This document shows, piece by piece, positions 52,041 to 60,761 of a stretch of DNA of 64,000 nt (its first letter is position 1; the number at the start of each line of letters is the position of its first letter). The position numbers and the translations under genes were made by a program. The notes under the pieces were generated by a model. It was not told the origin of the DNA and did no database searches. It worked only from the letters and a program-made list of their open reading frames with translations. The DNA is from Jiella mangrovi (lineage in GTDB: Bacteria > Pseudomonadota > Alphaproteobacteria > Rhizobiales > Rhizobiaceae), in assembly GCF_017815135.1 (NCBI RefSeq), contig NZ_JAGJCF010000004.1:248001-312000 (forward strand), in the 5' to 3' direction.

Positions 52041-53458
52041 CCGGGACGGACCTGACGCCATCCTTCCTGGCGGACCTTGCAGACGCGCCGCGCCGGACTA
52101 TCCGGCGCGGCATCGAGCTTGGCTTCTTCAATGGTCAGCCGCTGATCTATGACGGGACGGAGCCCGTCGCCATCGACGCCCAGGCCGGCAAGGGCAAGCT
52201 GACGCGCTTTCTCGGCGTCAATCTCGTCTCGCCGCGCACCGCGCACTTCACCAAGATCATCACCGATCCGAAGGACGCGGAGCTGGCCTGGATCAGCTGG
52301 AAGACGCTGGAGCGGGAAGGCTACCGGGTGCGGTTTATCAATCCCCGCCGCATCCACGGCTATCCGACCGAGTCTTTCAACATCAACACGCGCCTTCTCG
52401 AAGTGGCCACCGATCCGGCCCTGCGCGGCACGGTGAATGACGCGGCGTATGACGCGGCCAGCTATCTCGTTCCGGTCGATAGCGACATCAAGAACCGCTG
52501 GATCGGCCAGGGCGTGCGCACCGCCTTTGCCCTCTACAACAAGATCACCCCCCTTTTTCCCTCCCGCCGCTGGTCCTGCTCGCCGGGGGGCTTGTGGGAC
52601 TTCTTCGGGCGGGGCCGGCTCGAGATTGCCGACGATCTTCTGGTGTGGGCAGCAGACAATAGGATGGAGGATGATTCCGGCATGTGCCGGCTGGTGGCCA
52701 GCTGGACCGACAGCCAGGATCAGTGGAATGCCTATTCCTCGATGATGGTGGAACGGCTCCAAGGCTTCCAGCCCGGCACGACGGCGCGAGAGGTCACGTC
52801 ATCGAACACCTTCGATCCGGCGGACATGAAGACCGAGCGCACGGCGCTGTTCATCATGGGCGCGGCGACGTCCGAGACGAGCCGGACATTCGTCGGCGCA
52901 ATGACGGCGGCCATCGTCGAGCGGTTCGCTGCCGCGCCCGGCCCCTTACGCGCCCTCCTCATCGGCGAGGAATGGGGACAGCTCTATGTCTCGAACTTCC
53001 ATGAAATCCTGACCCTTTACCGCGCGGGCGGCATCAACTTCGTCGGCGTGTTCCAGAACGCCCCGGCGCAGATCGAGGCGAGATATGGCAAGGAGATCGC
53101 CCGCATCTGGAAAAAAGCCGTGGCGCACACCCTCTATCGCGGCCTGCCGGATACCGACACGCTGAAAGAGATCGAACACCGGTCCGGCAAAACCTCCGTT
53201 ATGATCCGGGGATTCAACGTCAACCAGAACCAGGTCAGCGGCTCGGGCGACAATCTGGTCGAACAAGCCGTGCCCCTGCTCCAGGTCGAGGACATACGCG
53301 AAGCCACAGGTGGCGAGACAGGCTTGCTCGAATCGAGGGATCAAGGGTATTTCATCGTTGACCTGCCAGAGTTCTGGGAAAGATTACAGTTAAGAGGTCT
53401 GTTACGTTCCATCAAGGATAATATAGACGGTCCGAAGATGAATACTAATCACTCATAG
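52037..53458 (+). CDS. TraG/VirD4-like coupling protein, soluble form
   Basis: 473 residues. Family features include TSRTFVGAMTAAIVERF, the Walker B-like LLIGEEWGQLY (305-315), FQNAPAQIEARYGKE and the LPDTDTLKEIEHRSGKT region. The Walker A position (AIDAQAGKGKLTRF, near 47-58) is degenerate: first glycine replaced and no Ser/Thr after the lysine. No N-terminal membrane segments. Coupling proteins feed relaxase-DNA to a type IV secretion channel. The last 25 or so codons are much AT-richer than the rest and overlap the converging NACHT gene by 14 bases, suggesting the native 3' end was replaced. Confidence 0.8.
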   Translation: MTGTDLTPSFLADLADAPRRTIRRGIELGFFNGQPLIYDGTEPVAIDAQAGKGKLTRFLGVNLVSPRTAHFTKIITDPKDAELAWISWKTLEREGYRVRFINPRRIHGYPTESFNINTRLLEVATDPALRGTVNDAAYDAASYLVPVDSDIKNRWIGQGVRTAFALYNKITPLFPSRRWSCSPGGLWDFFGRGRLEIADDLLVWAADNRMEDDSGMCRLVASWTDSQDQWNAYSSMMVERLQGFQPGTTAREVTSSNTFDPADMKTERTALFIMGAATSETSRTFVGAMTAAIVERFAAAPGPLRALLIGEEWGQLYVSNFHEILTLYRAGGINFVGVFQNAPAQIEARYGKEIARIWKKAVAHTLYRGLPDTDTLKEIEHRSGKTSVMIRGFNVNQNQVSGSGDNLVEQAVPLLQVEDIREATGGETGLLESRDQGYFIVDLPEFWERLQLRGLLRSIKDNIDGPKMNTNHS

Positions 53459-56400
53459 CTTTAGTCTCGAACCAGCCTTGCGAACGAGCTGTGTCTAATA
53501 GCGCAACCGCTCTAGAGCCAGCCTGCGATTTAAGTTTCCGGTCCGCTTCACCCACGAGCTGCAACGGAAATAAATCGACGTCCTTTGAGACTTCAACGGC
53601 AAGACCAAGCGGCAGATCCCTCCAATAACCATAAACCATCGGGGTGCTCACCCCCCGCTTATACAACTCTTTAATTAATGGTATAGCGACGCCGCGCTTT
53701 CCTTCATCTGTACAATATTCCATCATAGCTCCCATACAGAAAGAGGTCTCTTCGCGGGTCAACTCAACGGAACTTTGTAAAAGCGCAACAACTAACTTGT
53801 ATTGCTCAGCAGGGGTAACGCGTCGACCAAGGAACACGCACATTCGAGACGACATGTTGGCGACCTCATTGGCTTGTTCATGGTCAAGGCCCAATGCGCC
53901 CTGTCTTGTGATTACTCGAAGATGGTTAGCTTCGCGCGTTACGTCCTGCCAATCATCAGGAGCCAAGCGCTTCAATGCCTCACTGACCACATTGCGAATT
54001 TTCCAAATCGTGGCGGGTGTGCCCCAGACTTGCAAAAATATCAACATCCTCTTTAGTGATGCGGGATCATACTCATCTGAGAGATGACTTTCCCACCAAC
54101 GATACGCACCCGACTTAAGACGAATATATCGAGCTACACTTACAAGATCATCCGTCTTGCTTAGCGAGCCGCCATCACCTGAGATTCCGCTCGACCGTAT
54201 ACCCGCCGCTATAAGCGCAACCCGATCAATTGCAGGCTGATCGCCCCAAGCCGCGCGCATTTTCTCAACTAGCAAACTCCAATGCTCAAGAGAGCTTGAT
54301 AGCGACGCCGTATCAGTATGGATAAATCTATTATACTCACTGATAACTGCTTCTTCTGAGGCGGTAAAACCACGAGCGTCCTTCTGTTCGTTTTCAATCT
54401 TTTCGCGCCGTTTGCTTCCACCACGATAAGGTGAAAAACGCTGGGACAATACATCTACCAGTGTCGTATTCTCGTCACTTAGTGCAAGTGTATATTGATA
54501 CACATTGAACATAGACGCCATATTGTACAACAAGACGTTCTCGCGAGGACCAACAGTCGTTAGCGGCATCGGTACGTCGGCGAGTATAAGGGCCTTTGCT
54601 TCTGCTTCATACTTTGAACGTTCGAGATAATCAAATCTATCGAACATCAGCATACCACGTATCATACTAATCTCAATATGGATACCACGCTTTTCAACAT
54701 CATGGAGCGAAAGTTCTGAAAATATTTTTAGCGCGATACCAATTTCGGCATGTGCTTCTTTTCCAACATGGCCGATAAGGCTGATCCATTTCTCAATTCG
54801 TTCTTCTACAGAGGAATTTTTATTTAAAATAGACGCCAAAGCAAATCGTTCGTCTGAATTGCACGAATCAATTATTTGCTTCCAAAGAATTTCAAGAAAA
54901 TCCTGCCTACCGCTTCGGTCTGGCAAGCTTGACCAGTGCGACGAACCAACCTCCTCAGGGTTGGCTGCAAGTTGACGAAGATTTGGATACTCGCCGATAA
55001 AATTGACAACTCTTTTAACCGCATGTTGATACGCACTGAACACCCAGTCGCTTAAAAGCATCATTGCAACGCTTCGCGGGTGACTCGTGTTTTTAAAAAT
55101 GGATGATTTTGACATCTCCTCAAGTTCAAATGCTAATGTAAGAAGCTCTCCTTTGGTAAAACAACCACCATAGAAGCGAGCGACGTTCAGCCAATACGGA
55201 TTTGATACTAAAGCTTTAAACCGCTCAAATTTGTCGCCTTTATAGTGCTCATCGGATACGGAGTAGGGTGCTGTCTCGAACAAGTGTCGCGCGGCGAAAT
55301 ACTCTCTTAGGGGTTGCACCTCAAACTCGTATGTTCCCTGTACCCTCGAAACCAATGCGCCAACCCGTTCAATTATTCCGTCGAACAAGTCATTTATAAT
55401 CGTAGTATCCTCGCCCTCACGATCGAGATATTGAAATAACTCACTGCGCAGCGCACCATACTCAATACTCCCGTTTTCTCCGCCTTCTGCAGCAGTCTGA
55501 AGCTTCCAAGCCAAATACCTATGAATATCGATCAATATCTCGCGGTTTTCGCGCACAATCTCACTTTTCTCCGACTCGCGGGAAAAAAATGTGTCCATGT
55601 AAGCATCGTACATCGACGTTCGCTTTTCCGGGAGGGACGAACCACGACTGTTTATTAGTGAGAGCAGGATCGTCAACTGCATTGGATTCTTTGACAAGTA
55701 TTCGGTGTGCGCCTCCTGCATCTTTACGTCCAGTGTTTGCTGGAGTTGCAACGCCTCGTTTCCCTTCAGGCCTTTCGCCTTCGTCCAGCGTTTTGTGTAA
55801 TCATCGATTTGTCTTCGCTCAAGCGGTAGTAACTCGAAATACGACCAGCTCTCTCTCGGAAAAATTACGGATTTGGCAAAGGCAGCGGGTCTACTTGTTA
55901 CGATAGCCATAACAGGTCGCTCACTGGAATTCGAGATCCTGTTCACACCACGGCTTATTTCTTCGACAAGCTGCTTTCTCAACCCTACATCTGCAACCTC
56001 GTCAAACCCATCTAACGCCATCAAGATTTGACTTGCGCGGGCGATCTGCGTTAGGTCCGATACATTGAATTCATGCCCGCCAGAGGTTAGTCGAACTTGA
56101 GCTGCCAAAAACCCCTCAAGGGAACGAGGTTCGCTATCAGGCAGAGAAGTTGCTTTTGATACAAAGGGATTTGTGCCTGAGATCCATTTCGCAAGATCCC
56201 GCAGGTCGACACGAAAAGGCACACGGATTGGAATCCCAGAGAACGATTTCGGAATATTAGCAAGATCAGATTTTTTGTTCAATAGATGCATACGCAGCAC
56301 CTGACATATAAACTGTGTTACTGTGGATTTTCCCTGCCCCGGCGCACCCTCAATGACTATTCGCCTGACGGACGAAAGCGCTGTTTGCAATATAAAGTCA

Positions 56401-57185
56401 GCGGCGAGTTCGCTGTTATCGCCGAAACCCACAATATACTCTCTTGCGTTACTATAGACGACCCGTGGGCTTGCTCCGACGTAGCGAATGGATCTGTGAA
56501 CTCTTTGTGGGTTAGATTTCGTGACACGCATAGGGAGATCGACAAATAAGTCGGTCATTGTGCTACGCAAGTCTGTTTGCTTGAATTTAAGCTCTTGGTC
56601 ATCATCGTATTGAGAGCTGAGATACGCTTTTATAGCAGACATCCGCCGTTCACTATTCTCGCCAAGCTCACTGCGCATAAGGCTGTCTAATAAATCGGTA
56701 GCCTTTAGTATTTCCGGAAAACTCCATTTGATGGCAGGTTGTGCATTTAGTCTGGCGTCTAAATCATCGCGCCACCAGCAATAACTCGGGACACCAATAA
56801 ATTCTGAAAGAAGGTTGTTGACTCGATCAATAGACCCGGCATCGATATGAGAGGTTCCTTTCAAATTGGTTATAAGGAAGTAGTTTTTCATTCCACGGGC
56901 TCTCAGCCGCTCAATTTTAGGAGCCTCACTTTTGATCAAGGCTTCAATCATTTCTCTTTCTGTTTTGGAGTTCGGGTCTTTGACAAACTTGACCTGAAAC
57001 ACATTGAGTTCTTTTCCGTGCTTTGCAGCGGTTCGGTTGTAAAGTATTTGGTGACGGACAAAAGAGTCTCGTCCTCCGTCGGGCTGACCGACCGGAAGAG
57101 CTTGTGCCTCAGGAAATGATGAAGTGATCAAAACCTGGCATAACTGTTGGAATTTTTCGTCGCCCAAAATTTCATAATGATACAT
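53445..57185 (-). CDS. PD-(D/E)XK nuclease-NACHT ATPase protein, candidate anti-phage defence
   Basis: 1246 residues. N-terminal nuclease-like domain (1-170): FQQLCQVLI, PVGQPDGGRD (D36, D40) and NVFQVKF (Q64-V-K66) fit a PD-(D/E)XK/Mrr-like fold. NACHT module: Walker A IEGAPGQGKST (K286), Walker B LMALDGFDEV (D392, D395, E396), and a TSRP sensor at about 430. The 700-residue C-terminus is helical without recognised repeats and is the likely sensor. Effector-NACHT-sensor order is that of bacterial NLR-like (bNACHT/Avs-type) immunity proteins, which cut DNA after phage recognition. The gene is AT-rich compared with its surroundings, is alone, and lies on mobile-element cargo. Defence role inferred. 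Confidence 0.85.
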   Translation of the reverse strand: MYHYEILGDEKFQQLCQVLITSSFPEAQALPVGQPDGGRDSFVRHQILYNRTAAKHGKELNVFQVKFVKDPNSKTEREMIEALIKSEAPKIERLRARGMKNYFLITNLKGTSHIDAGSIDRVNNLLSEFIGVPSYCWWRDDLDARLNAQPAIKWSFPEILKATDLLDSLMRSELGENSERRMSAIKAYLSSQYDDDQELKFKQTDLRSTMTDLFVDLPMRVTKSNPQRVHRSIRYVGASPRVVYSNAREYIVGFGDNSELAADFILQTALSSVRRIVIEGAPGQGKSTVTQFICQVLRMHLLNKKSDLANIPKSFSGIPIRVPFRVDLRDLAKWISGTNPFVSKATSLPDSEPRSLEGFLAAQVRLTSGGHEFNVSDLTQIARASQILMALDGFDEVADVGLRKQLVEEISRGVNRISNSSERPVMAIVTSRPAAFAKSVIFPRESWSYFELLPLERRQIDDYTKRWTKAKGLKGNEALQLQQTLDVKMQEAHTEYLSKNPMQLTILLSLINSRGSSLPEKRTSMYDAYMDTFFSRESEKSEIVRENREILIDIHRYLAWKLQTAAEGGENGSIEYGALRSELFQYLDREGEDTTIINDLFDGIIERVGALVSRVQGTYEFEVQPLREYFAARHLFETAPYSVSDEHYKGDKFERFKALVSNPYWLNVARFYGGCFTKGELLTLAFELEEMSKSSIFKNTSHPRSVAMMLLSDWVFSAYQHAVKRVVNFIGEYPNLRQLAANPEEVGSSHWSSLPDRSGRQDFLEILWKQIIDSCNSDERFALASILNKNSSVEERIEKWISLIGHVGKEAHAEIGIALKIFSELSLHDVEKRGIHIEISMIRGMLMFDRFDYLERSKYEAEAKALILADVPMPLTTVGPRENVLLYNMASMFNVYQYTLALSDENTTLVDVLSQRFSPYRGGSKRREKIENEQKDARGFTASEEAVISEYNRFIHTDTASLSSSLEHWSLLVEKMRAAWGDQPAIDRVALIAAGIRSSGISGDGGSLSKTDDLVSVARYIRLKSGAYRWWESHLSDEYDPASLKRMLIFLQVWGTPATIWKIRNVVSEALKRLAPDDWQDVTREANHLRVITRQGALGLDHEQANEVANMSSRMCVFLGRRVTPAEQYKLVVALLQSSVELTREETSFCMGAMMEYCTDEGKRGVAIPLIKELYKRGVSTPMVYGYWRDLPLGLAVEVSKDVDLFPLQLVGEADRKLKSQAGSRAVALLDTARSQGWFETKAMSD

Positions 57186-57641
57186 TTCGTTCCCGGCCCT
57201 AGTCAGCAGCTTTCAAGCGAAGGTTTGTTAAACATGTTAAGAGATGTTTGCGTATCATTGTCAACCGTTAGTTGTTCGTACTGAAACTAGCCAACGGCGC
57301 AGGGGGGATGCAACGGGGGGCTTTGCCCCCCTTGCCAAGATGCGGGGTATTACCCCGCACATCTTGCGATCTGCGATAGTGACGCCTGGACAGGATTTGA
57401 GCCGTTGGGCTGAACCATCTGACGCCGCCTTGCGCCCTCTCCGCTGGCCGCCTTCCTCTCCCATTTCAGCCGCCCGACGTTTCAGCTGCCGCCCACCCTA
57501 TCCGCTCCCGCCGCGCTGTCCAGCCGAGCTGCCCGACGTCTCCTCCGCTGCCCACCGATTCCACCGCCGCTTTCCTCTTTCCACATGAGCGCGGGAACTC
57601 CGGCAGCCTGGTTGAGGCTGCCGGACATGCGGGCGGATCGA
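57186..57641. other. Gap at cargo boundary with two hairpins
   Basis: 456 bp. The first 100 bp are AT-rich (NACHT promoter side), then composition switches sharply to GC-rich near 57290. Two strong hairpins follow (listed separately), then a pyrimidine-rich plus strand (57400-57590) without a gene. Confidence 0.5.
57314..57365. repeat. Two adjacent strong hairpins, possible oriT or terminator pair
   Basis: Hairpin 1: GGGGGGC-TTT-GCCCCCC (57314-57330). Hairpin 2: CAAGATGCGGGGTA paired with TACCCCGCACATCTTG (57335-57365), with a two-base bulge. They mark the switch from AT-rich cargo to GC-rich backbone. Such paired hairpins suit an origin of transfer or a transcription barrier; which one is unknown. 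Confidence 0.6.
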
Positions 57642-57974
57642 TCAGTACTCCGACGCCAGCATGATCGTCAGCACCCGATTGGTGACAGCCGGATCGGACG
57701 CGTCCGGGCTGTGGCCTTCACAGGCGAGATCGTAATAGTCGATCTTCCAGAACACCTTCCCGGCTTCCGCTTGGTCGAACGCGCCGAAATCGTGCTCGCC
57801 GTGCGGATCGTTATCGCCGGTGAATACGTCGAAGGTTCGCACCCGGTTCAGGATCTCGGCCCGTCCTTCGGCGGACAAGGCGGCAATGCCCTGGGTCCAG
57901 AGGACGCGCCCACCGGTGAAGGTGGTGCGCAGGCCATCGTTCAGTGCCGCGATGCGCGCGGTGCGGGGGCTCAT
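57642..57974 (-). CDS. DUF3768 domain protein
   Basis: 110 residues. The stretch DNDPHGEHDFGAF and VFWKIDYYD followed by VTNRVLTIMLASEY is the DUF3768 signature. The family is found on plasmids and integrative elements of alphaproteobacteria; function unknown. Its ATG overlaps the upstream gene stop by four bases. Confidence 0.85.
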   Translation of the reverse strand: MSPRTARIAALNDGLRTTFTGGRVLWTQGIAALSAEGRAEILNRVRTFDVFTGDNDPHGEHDFGAFDQAEAGKVFWKIDYYDLACEGHSPDASDPAVTNRVLTIMLASEY

Positions 57975-58216
57975 CGCCGGCCCCCGTTGTTCGCGGTTTC
58001 GACGGGCAGGAGGACGATGACGCCCTTTCTCTGAGGCAGTTCGACCGGGATAAGGTCGAGGTTCAGAATCGCGCCCGCCTTGCCGTTCTTCCGGGGCCAG
58101 ACGGCGCCGATCTCCTTGGGCCGGGAGAGGATGTCTTTGCCCTCCCTGTCCTGACCGGTGATGCGGGAAAACGTAACCCGGTAGAGAGGGCGGTCTGCTT
58201 GGTGTGTCGTGCTCAT
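57971..58216 (-). CDS. Small plasmid-type protein, hypothetical
   Basis: 81 residues, MSTTHQADRPLYRVTFSRIT..., with KEIGAVWPRKNGKAGAILNL, reminiscent of DUF736-like plasmid proteins but not a sure match. It is preceded by AAGGAGACG 4 bases before the ATG, a strong ribosome-binding site, and is co-translated with the DUF3768 gene. Confidence 0.7.
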   Translation of the reverse strand: MSTTHQADRPLYRVTFSRITGQDREGKDILSRPKEIGAVWPRKNGKAGAILNLDLIPVELPQRKGVIVLLPVETANNGGRR

Positions 58217-58521
58217 GGTAACGTCTCCTTGTTTGGTTGCACGGGCTGGACCATCCAGCCGATGCGCAAAGGAGACCGGACCGGGCGGCGCGGGTCATGG
58301 CCAACACGGGAGCCGAGCGACAGCGAAGGCGAATGGAGCGGGCAGGCCATTGACCCGGAGAGCCGTCCCGAGGACGGTACACAGCGCATCATCACGGCTG
58401 GAGGTCAGGCCGGCAGCCGGATCGAAGGGGATTGTCAGGACGCGGCAACGCGCAAAAACGTCGGCACTGCAGGCGCTTCGACCGTATTACCGCTTAGGTT
58501 GGGTATGACAGTGGAGACGGA
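58217..58521. other. Intergenic region, nothing recognised
   Basis: 305 bp between the toxin gene end and the small plasmid-type gene start, both on the minus strand. It should contain the promoter for the latter. No repeat or gene is evident. Confidence 0.45.
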
Positions 58522-59013
58522 TCAGGTGCCGAGGAGTGCGTCCATGGCCGTGATCGGCAGGACGAGGCGGTTCGTCGTGGCGGTGAGACGCCGGAAACCG
58601 AACCCTTCATAAAAGGCGGCGGCTTTCTCGTCCTTCGCCTCGACGATCATGCCGAGGATGCCGATCTGGCTCGCCGCTTTACGAGTGGTGTGGAAGGCAT
58701 GGACGATGAGCGCGTCGCCATAGCCCTGGCCCTGCGAGCGCCTATCGACGGCGAGACGCCCGAGGAGCAGAAACGGGATGTCTTCGTAAGGGCCGGCCTG
58801 GACGTCATCCGGCAGATGATCGCGGCGGACCGAATGCGCGCTGATAGAATAATAGCCGATGATGGTGGGACCGTCGGCCAGGACGTAGATGCGCGTCAGG
58901 CTGCGCTTGAGGTCCTGGTTGGCGTAGCGCTGGAGATAGAGATTGAGGGCCGGAACGCCGCAATCGAATGATTTGCGGTCGTGGCCCTTCGGATCGAGCG
59001 CGGCGAACTCCAC
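58522..59013 (-). CDS. GNAT toxin of a second TacA/TacT-like pair
   Basis: 163 residues. GNAT fold with acetyl-CoA loop RRSQGQGYGDALI and the TacT-like N-terminal pattern (KSFDCGVPALNLYLQRYANQ) and GYYSISAHSVR. Length and order match acetyltransferase toxins that block translation. It lies one base after the DUF1778 gene. On the mobile element it would act as an addiction module. Confidence 0.87.
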   Translation of the reverse strand: MEFAALDPKGHDRKSFDCGVPALNLYLQRYANQDLKRSLTRIYVLADGPTIIGYYSISAHSVRRDHLPDDVQAGPYEDIPFLLLGRLAVDRRSQGQGYGDALIVHAFHTTRKAASQIGILGMIVEAKDEKAAAFYEGFGFRRLTATTNRLVLPITAMDALLGT

Positions 59014-59014
59014 C

Positions 59015-59305
59015 TTATCGCTGGAGCTCGCGGAACTTCGTCGCCGCCTTCTTCATCCGCGGCGTCGGCGCGACGGGCGTATCGAGCGCGCCGAAGAAAG
59101 CGGTCCAGTCCTCAGCGGAAAATCGCGTCTTTTGATGCTCGGCGATGACCGCCTCCGCCTTCTCGCGGACGCTCTCCCGGATGAACTTGCTCTTGTCGAG
59201 CTTGAGATAGGCGCGCGCCGTGTCCATCATGGACAGCGTCACCGCATCCATGCGGACTTTGAGCATGTCGCCCTTGTCCGGTGTGTTCGTCATCGTTCGG
59301 TCCAT
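59015..59305 (-). CDS. DUF1778 antitoxin of the second TacA/TacT-like pair
   Basis: 96 residues from the ATG after AGGCAGGTG. The ribbon-helix-helix segment is LKVRMDAVTLSMMDTARAYL, and the C-terminus (FFGALDTPVAPTPRMKKAAT) matches the toxin-binding tail of TacA. The promoter and a perfect inverted-repeat operator lie just upstream. An ATG at 59293 is an alternative start. Confidence 0.87.
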   Translation of the reverse strand: MDRTMTNTPDKGDMLKVRMDAVTLSMMDTARAYLKLDKSKFIRESVREKAEAVIAEHQKTRFSAEDWTAFFGALDTPVAPTPRMKKAATKFRELQR

Positions 59306-59329
59306 CGTCGCACCTGCCTTCTCTCGATT

Positions 59330-59359
59330 ATTATACCCACAAACGTGGGTATAATGCAA
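59330..59359 (-). promoter_or_regulatory. Antitoxin-toxin promoter with perfect operator
   Basis: Minus-strand -35 TTGCAT (59359-59354) and -10 TATAAT (59335-59330), spaced 18 bp. The inverted repeat ATTATACCCAC-AAAC-GTGGGTATAAT (59330-59355) fills the space and covers the -10, so the antitoxin can shut off its own promoter. Confidence 0.8.
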
Positions 59360-59372
59360 TCAGCATGTTGGA

Positions 59373-59795
59373 CTACCGTTCATGTCTGCGAAACTGAGCA
59401 AATGTTCGGTGCACGTGCTCACAAAGAGCTGGATCATTCGCCAACATCATAGCCAAATCTCCGGGCGATCTGCCCAGAGCATCAACGGCCTCTGTATCCG
59501 GACGCGCAGCTTCGCAAAAAAGATCGAACAAATCCTTGCGCCCCATAGCCGCAGCAATATGATATAGAGTATAATTCGTCTCCGGGCTTTTGTAGGAAAA
59601 GTCGATATCAGACTGAATGTATTTCTTAGCAAACCTTAGCGAACAGTCGTTCCAGACTGAATCTGCCAAATCTTTAGTCTTACGCATTGCTGTATTCTCA
59701 TAAAAATCATGCCAATCATCTTGGGATAATTCCCACAGCAGCTCCTCCATCATAATGGCCAATGATTTTGCATTGTCGCCGGAAGGAACTGTCAT
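59373..59795 (-). CDS. Ankyrin-repeat-like protein in AT-rich cargo
   Basis: 140 residues. NYTLYHIAAAMGRKDLFDLF and DALGRSPGDLAMML look like two ankyrin-type repeats after an acidic helical N-terminus. No membrane segment. AT-richer than the backbone on either side. It follows the unknown gene by 27 bp on the same strand, so the two form one unit. The function is unknown; an immunity or partner role is possible. Confidence 0.7.
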   Translation of the reverse strand: MTVPSGDNAKSLAIMMEELLWELSQDDWHDFYENTAMRKTKDLADSVWNDCSLRFAKKYIQSDIDFSYKSPETNYTLYHIAAAMGRKDLFDLFCEAARPDTEAVDALGRSPGDLAMMLANDPALCEHVHRTFAQFRRHER

Positions 59796-59822
59796 AATTT
59801 CCTCAATTATTGAGCTTTTGTC

Positions 59823-60641
59823 CTACATTTTCGTAAATAAAGCAACATTCATCAAGTGTGCCAGTGGAGGCATTGTATTATATGGACGAGGAACATCGTT
59901 CGCATAGTCGAACCTCCGCCAGCCCTCAATGAATTTCTGGGCGTCGGAAGATGATAATGAGTTGCCATGCACAGCAACCAGCGCAGTCTTCAAGTCGGCA
60001 ACCACATAATAATGCCTGATCGCCATGCGTTTCTGATCGGAAATACGTATCAGATGGTTTACCGAGCTAACCTCATAAAGTGCTCCAGTCCCTATAATAA
60101 TTTCACGTGGCTTGATTGCAGAAGTAGCCAGTCCGTCTCCTTTATTTCCTACGAACTCAACAAATTCGGTTACACTGAATGAAGAGAGGTCGTTTCCGCT
60201 AAGTTCAAATAGTATCTTCCGGCGCTTTCGTGCATCCTGATTGTCGTCGCTATGGATGACGCGCCAATATCCATGCCATTTTGTGAAAAACGGATCATCC
60301 CTGGGGCGCCTGTTATGCATGCCGGTATCAAACTCAGGGAAGATTGTTTCGAAGTCCTGTTCTTTCAGTTGCTTTTGTGATCGCAACCAATTCACACACC
60401 AATCAAGCTTTGGTTCGGTAAGCATGGATATTTGTGCTGCAAATCGTCGAAGGGCCTCGCCCTCGATCAAACCGTGCTCCTCGTAGTCATACAACGTTCC
60501 GTCGATCTCGTCCGCCATCATACGCTGCGCAATTCGGCTCCATGACATCGGCTTGCCATTAACTAGAGAATTCTCGTGATAGAGGAGCAAGCGGGATCGA
60601 ATGAAAGTGAGCTGGTACGCGCTGTAGTGCCTGAATGCCAT
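59823..60641 (-). CDS. Unknown protein in AT-rich cargo
   Basis: 272 residues starting MAFRHYSAYQLTFIRSRLLL; eight more residues are possible from an ATG at 60665. An N-terminal segment (MSWSRIAQRMMADEIDG) could be a helix-turn-helix. The C-terminal half has alternating strands and helices (REIIIGTGALYEV, RMAIRHYYVVADLKTALVAV). I recognise no family. AT-rich, paired with the ankyrin-like gene, and inside a mobile element next to the recombinase operon. Confidence 0.65.
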   Translation of the reverse strand: MAFRHYSAYQLTFIRSRLLLYHENSLVNGKPMSWSRIAQRMMADEIDGTLYDYEEHGLIEGEALRRFAAQISMLTEPKLDWCVNWLRSQKQLKEQDFETIFPEFDTGMHNRRPRDDPFFTKWHGYWRVIHSDDNQDARKRRKILFELSGNDLSSFSVTEFVEFVGNKGDGLATSAIKPREIIIGTGALYEVSSVNHLIRISDQKRMAIRHYYVVADLKTALVAVHGNSLSSSDAQKFIEGWRRFDYANDVPRPYNTMPPLAHLMNVALFTKM

Positions 60642-60761
60642 TTTTATGCACCAAGAGGAATGCACGAGGAACTGCCGCGCAAAGCTAGATTATGATTCTC
60701 CTGACCGCAACGAACAGATGAATTGCGCAGAGTTCGCTCGGCGCATATAGGATTTATTTCC

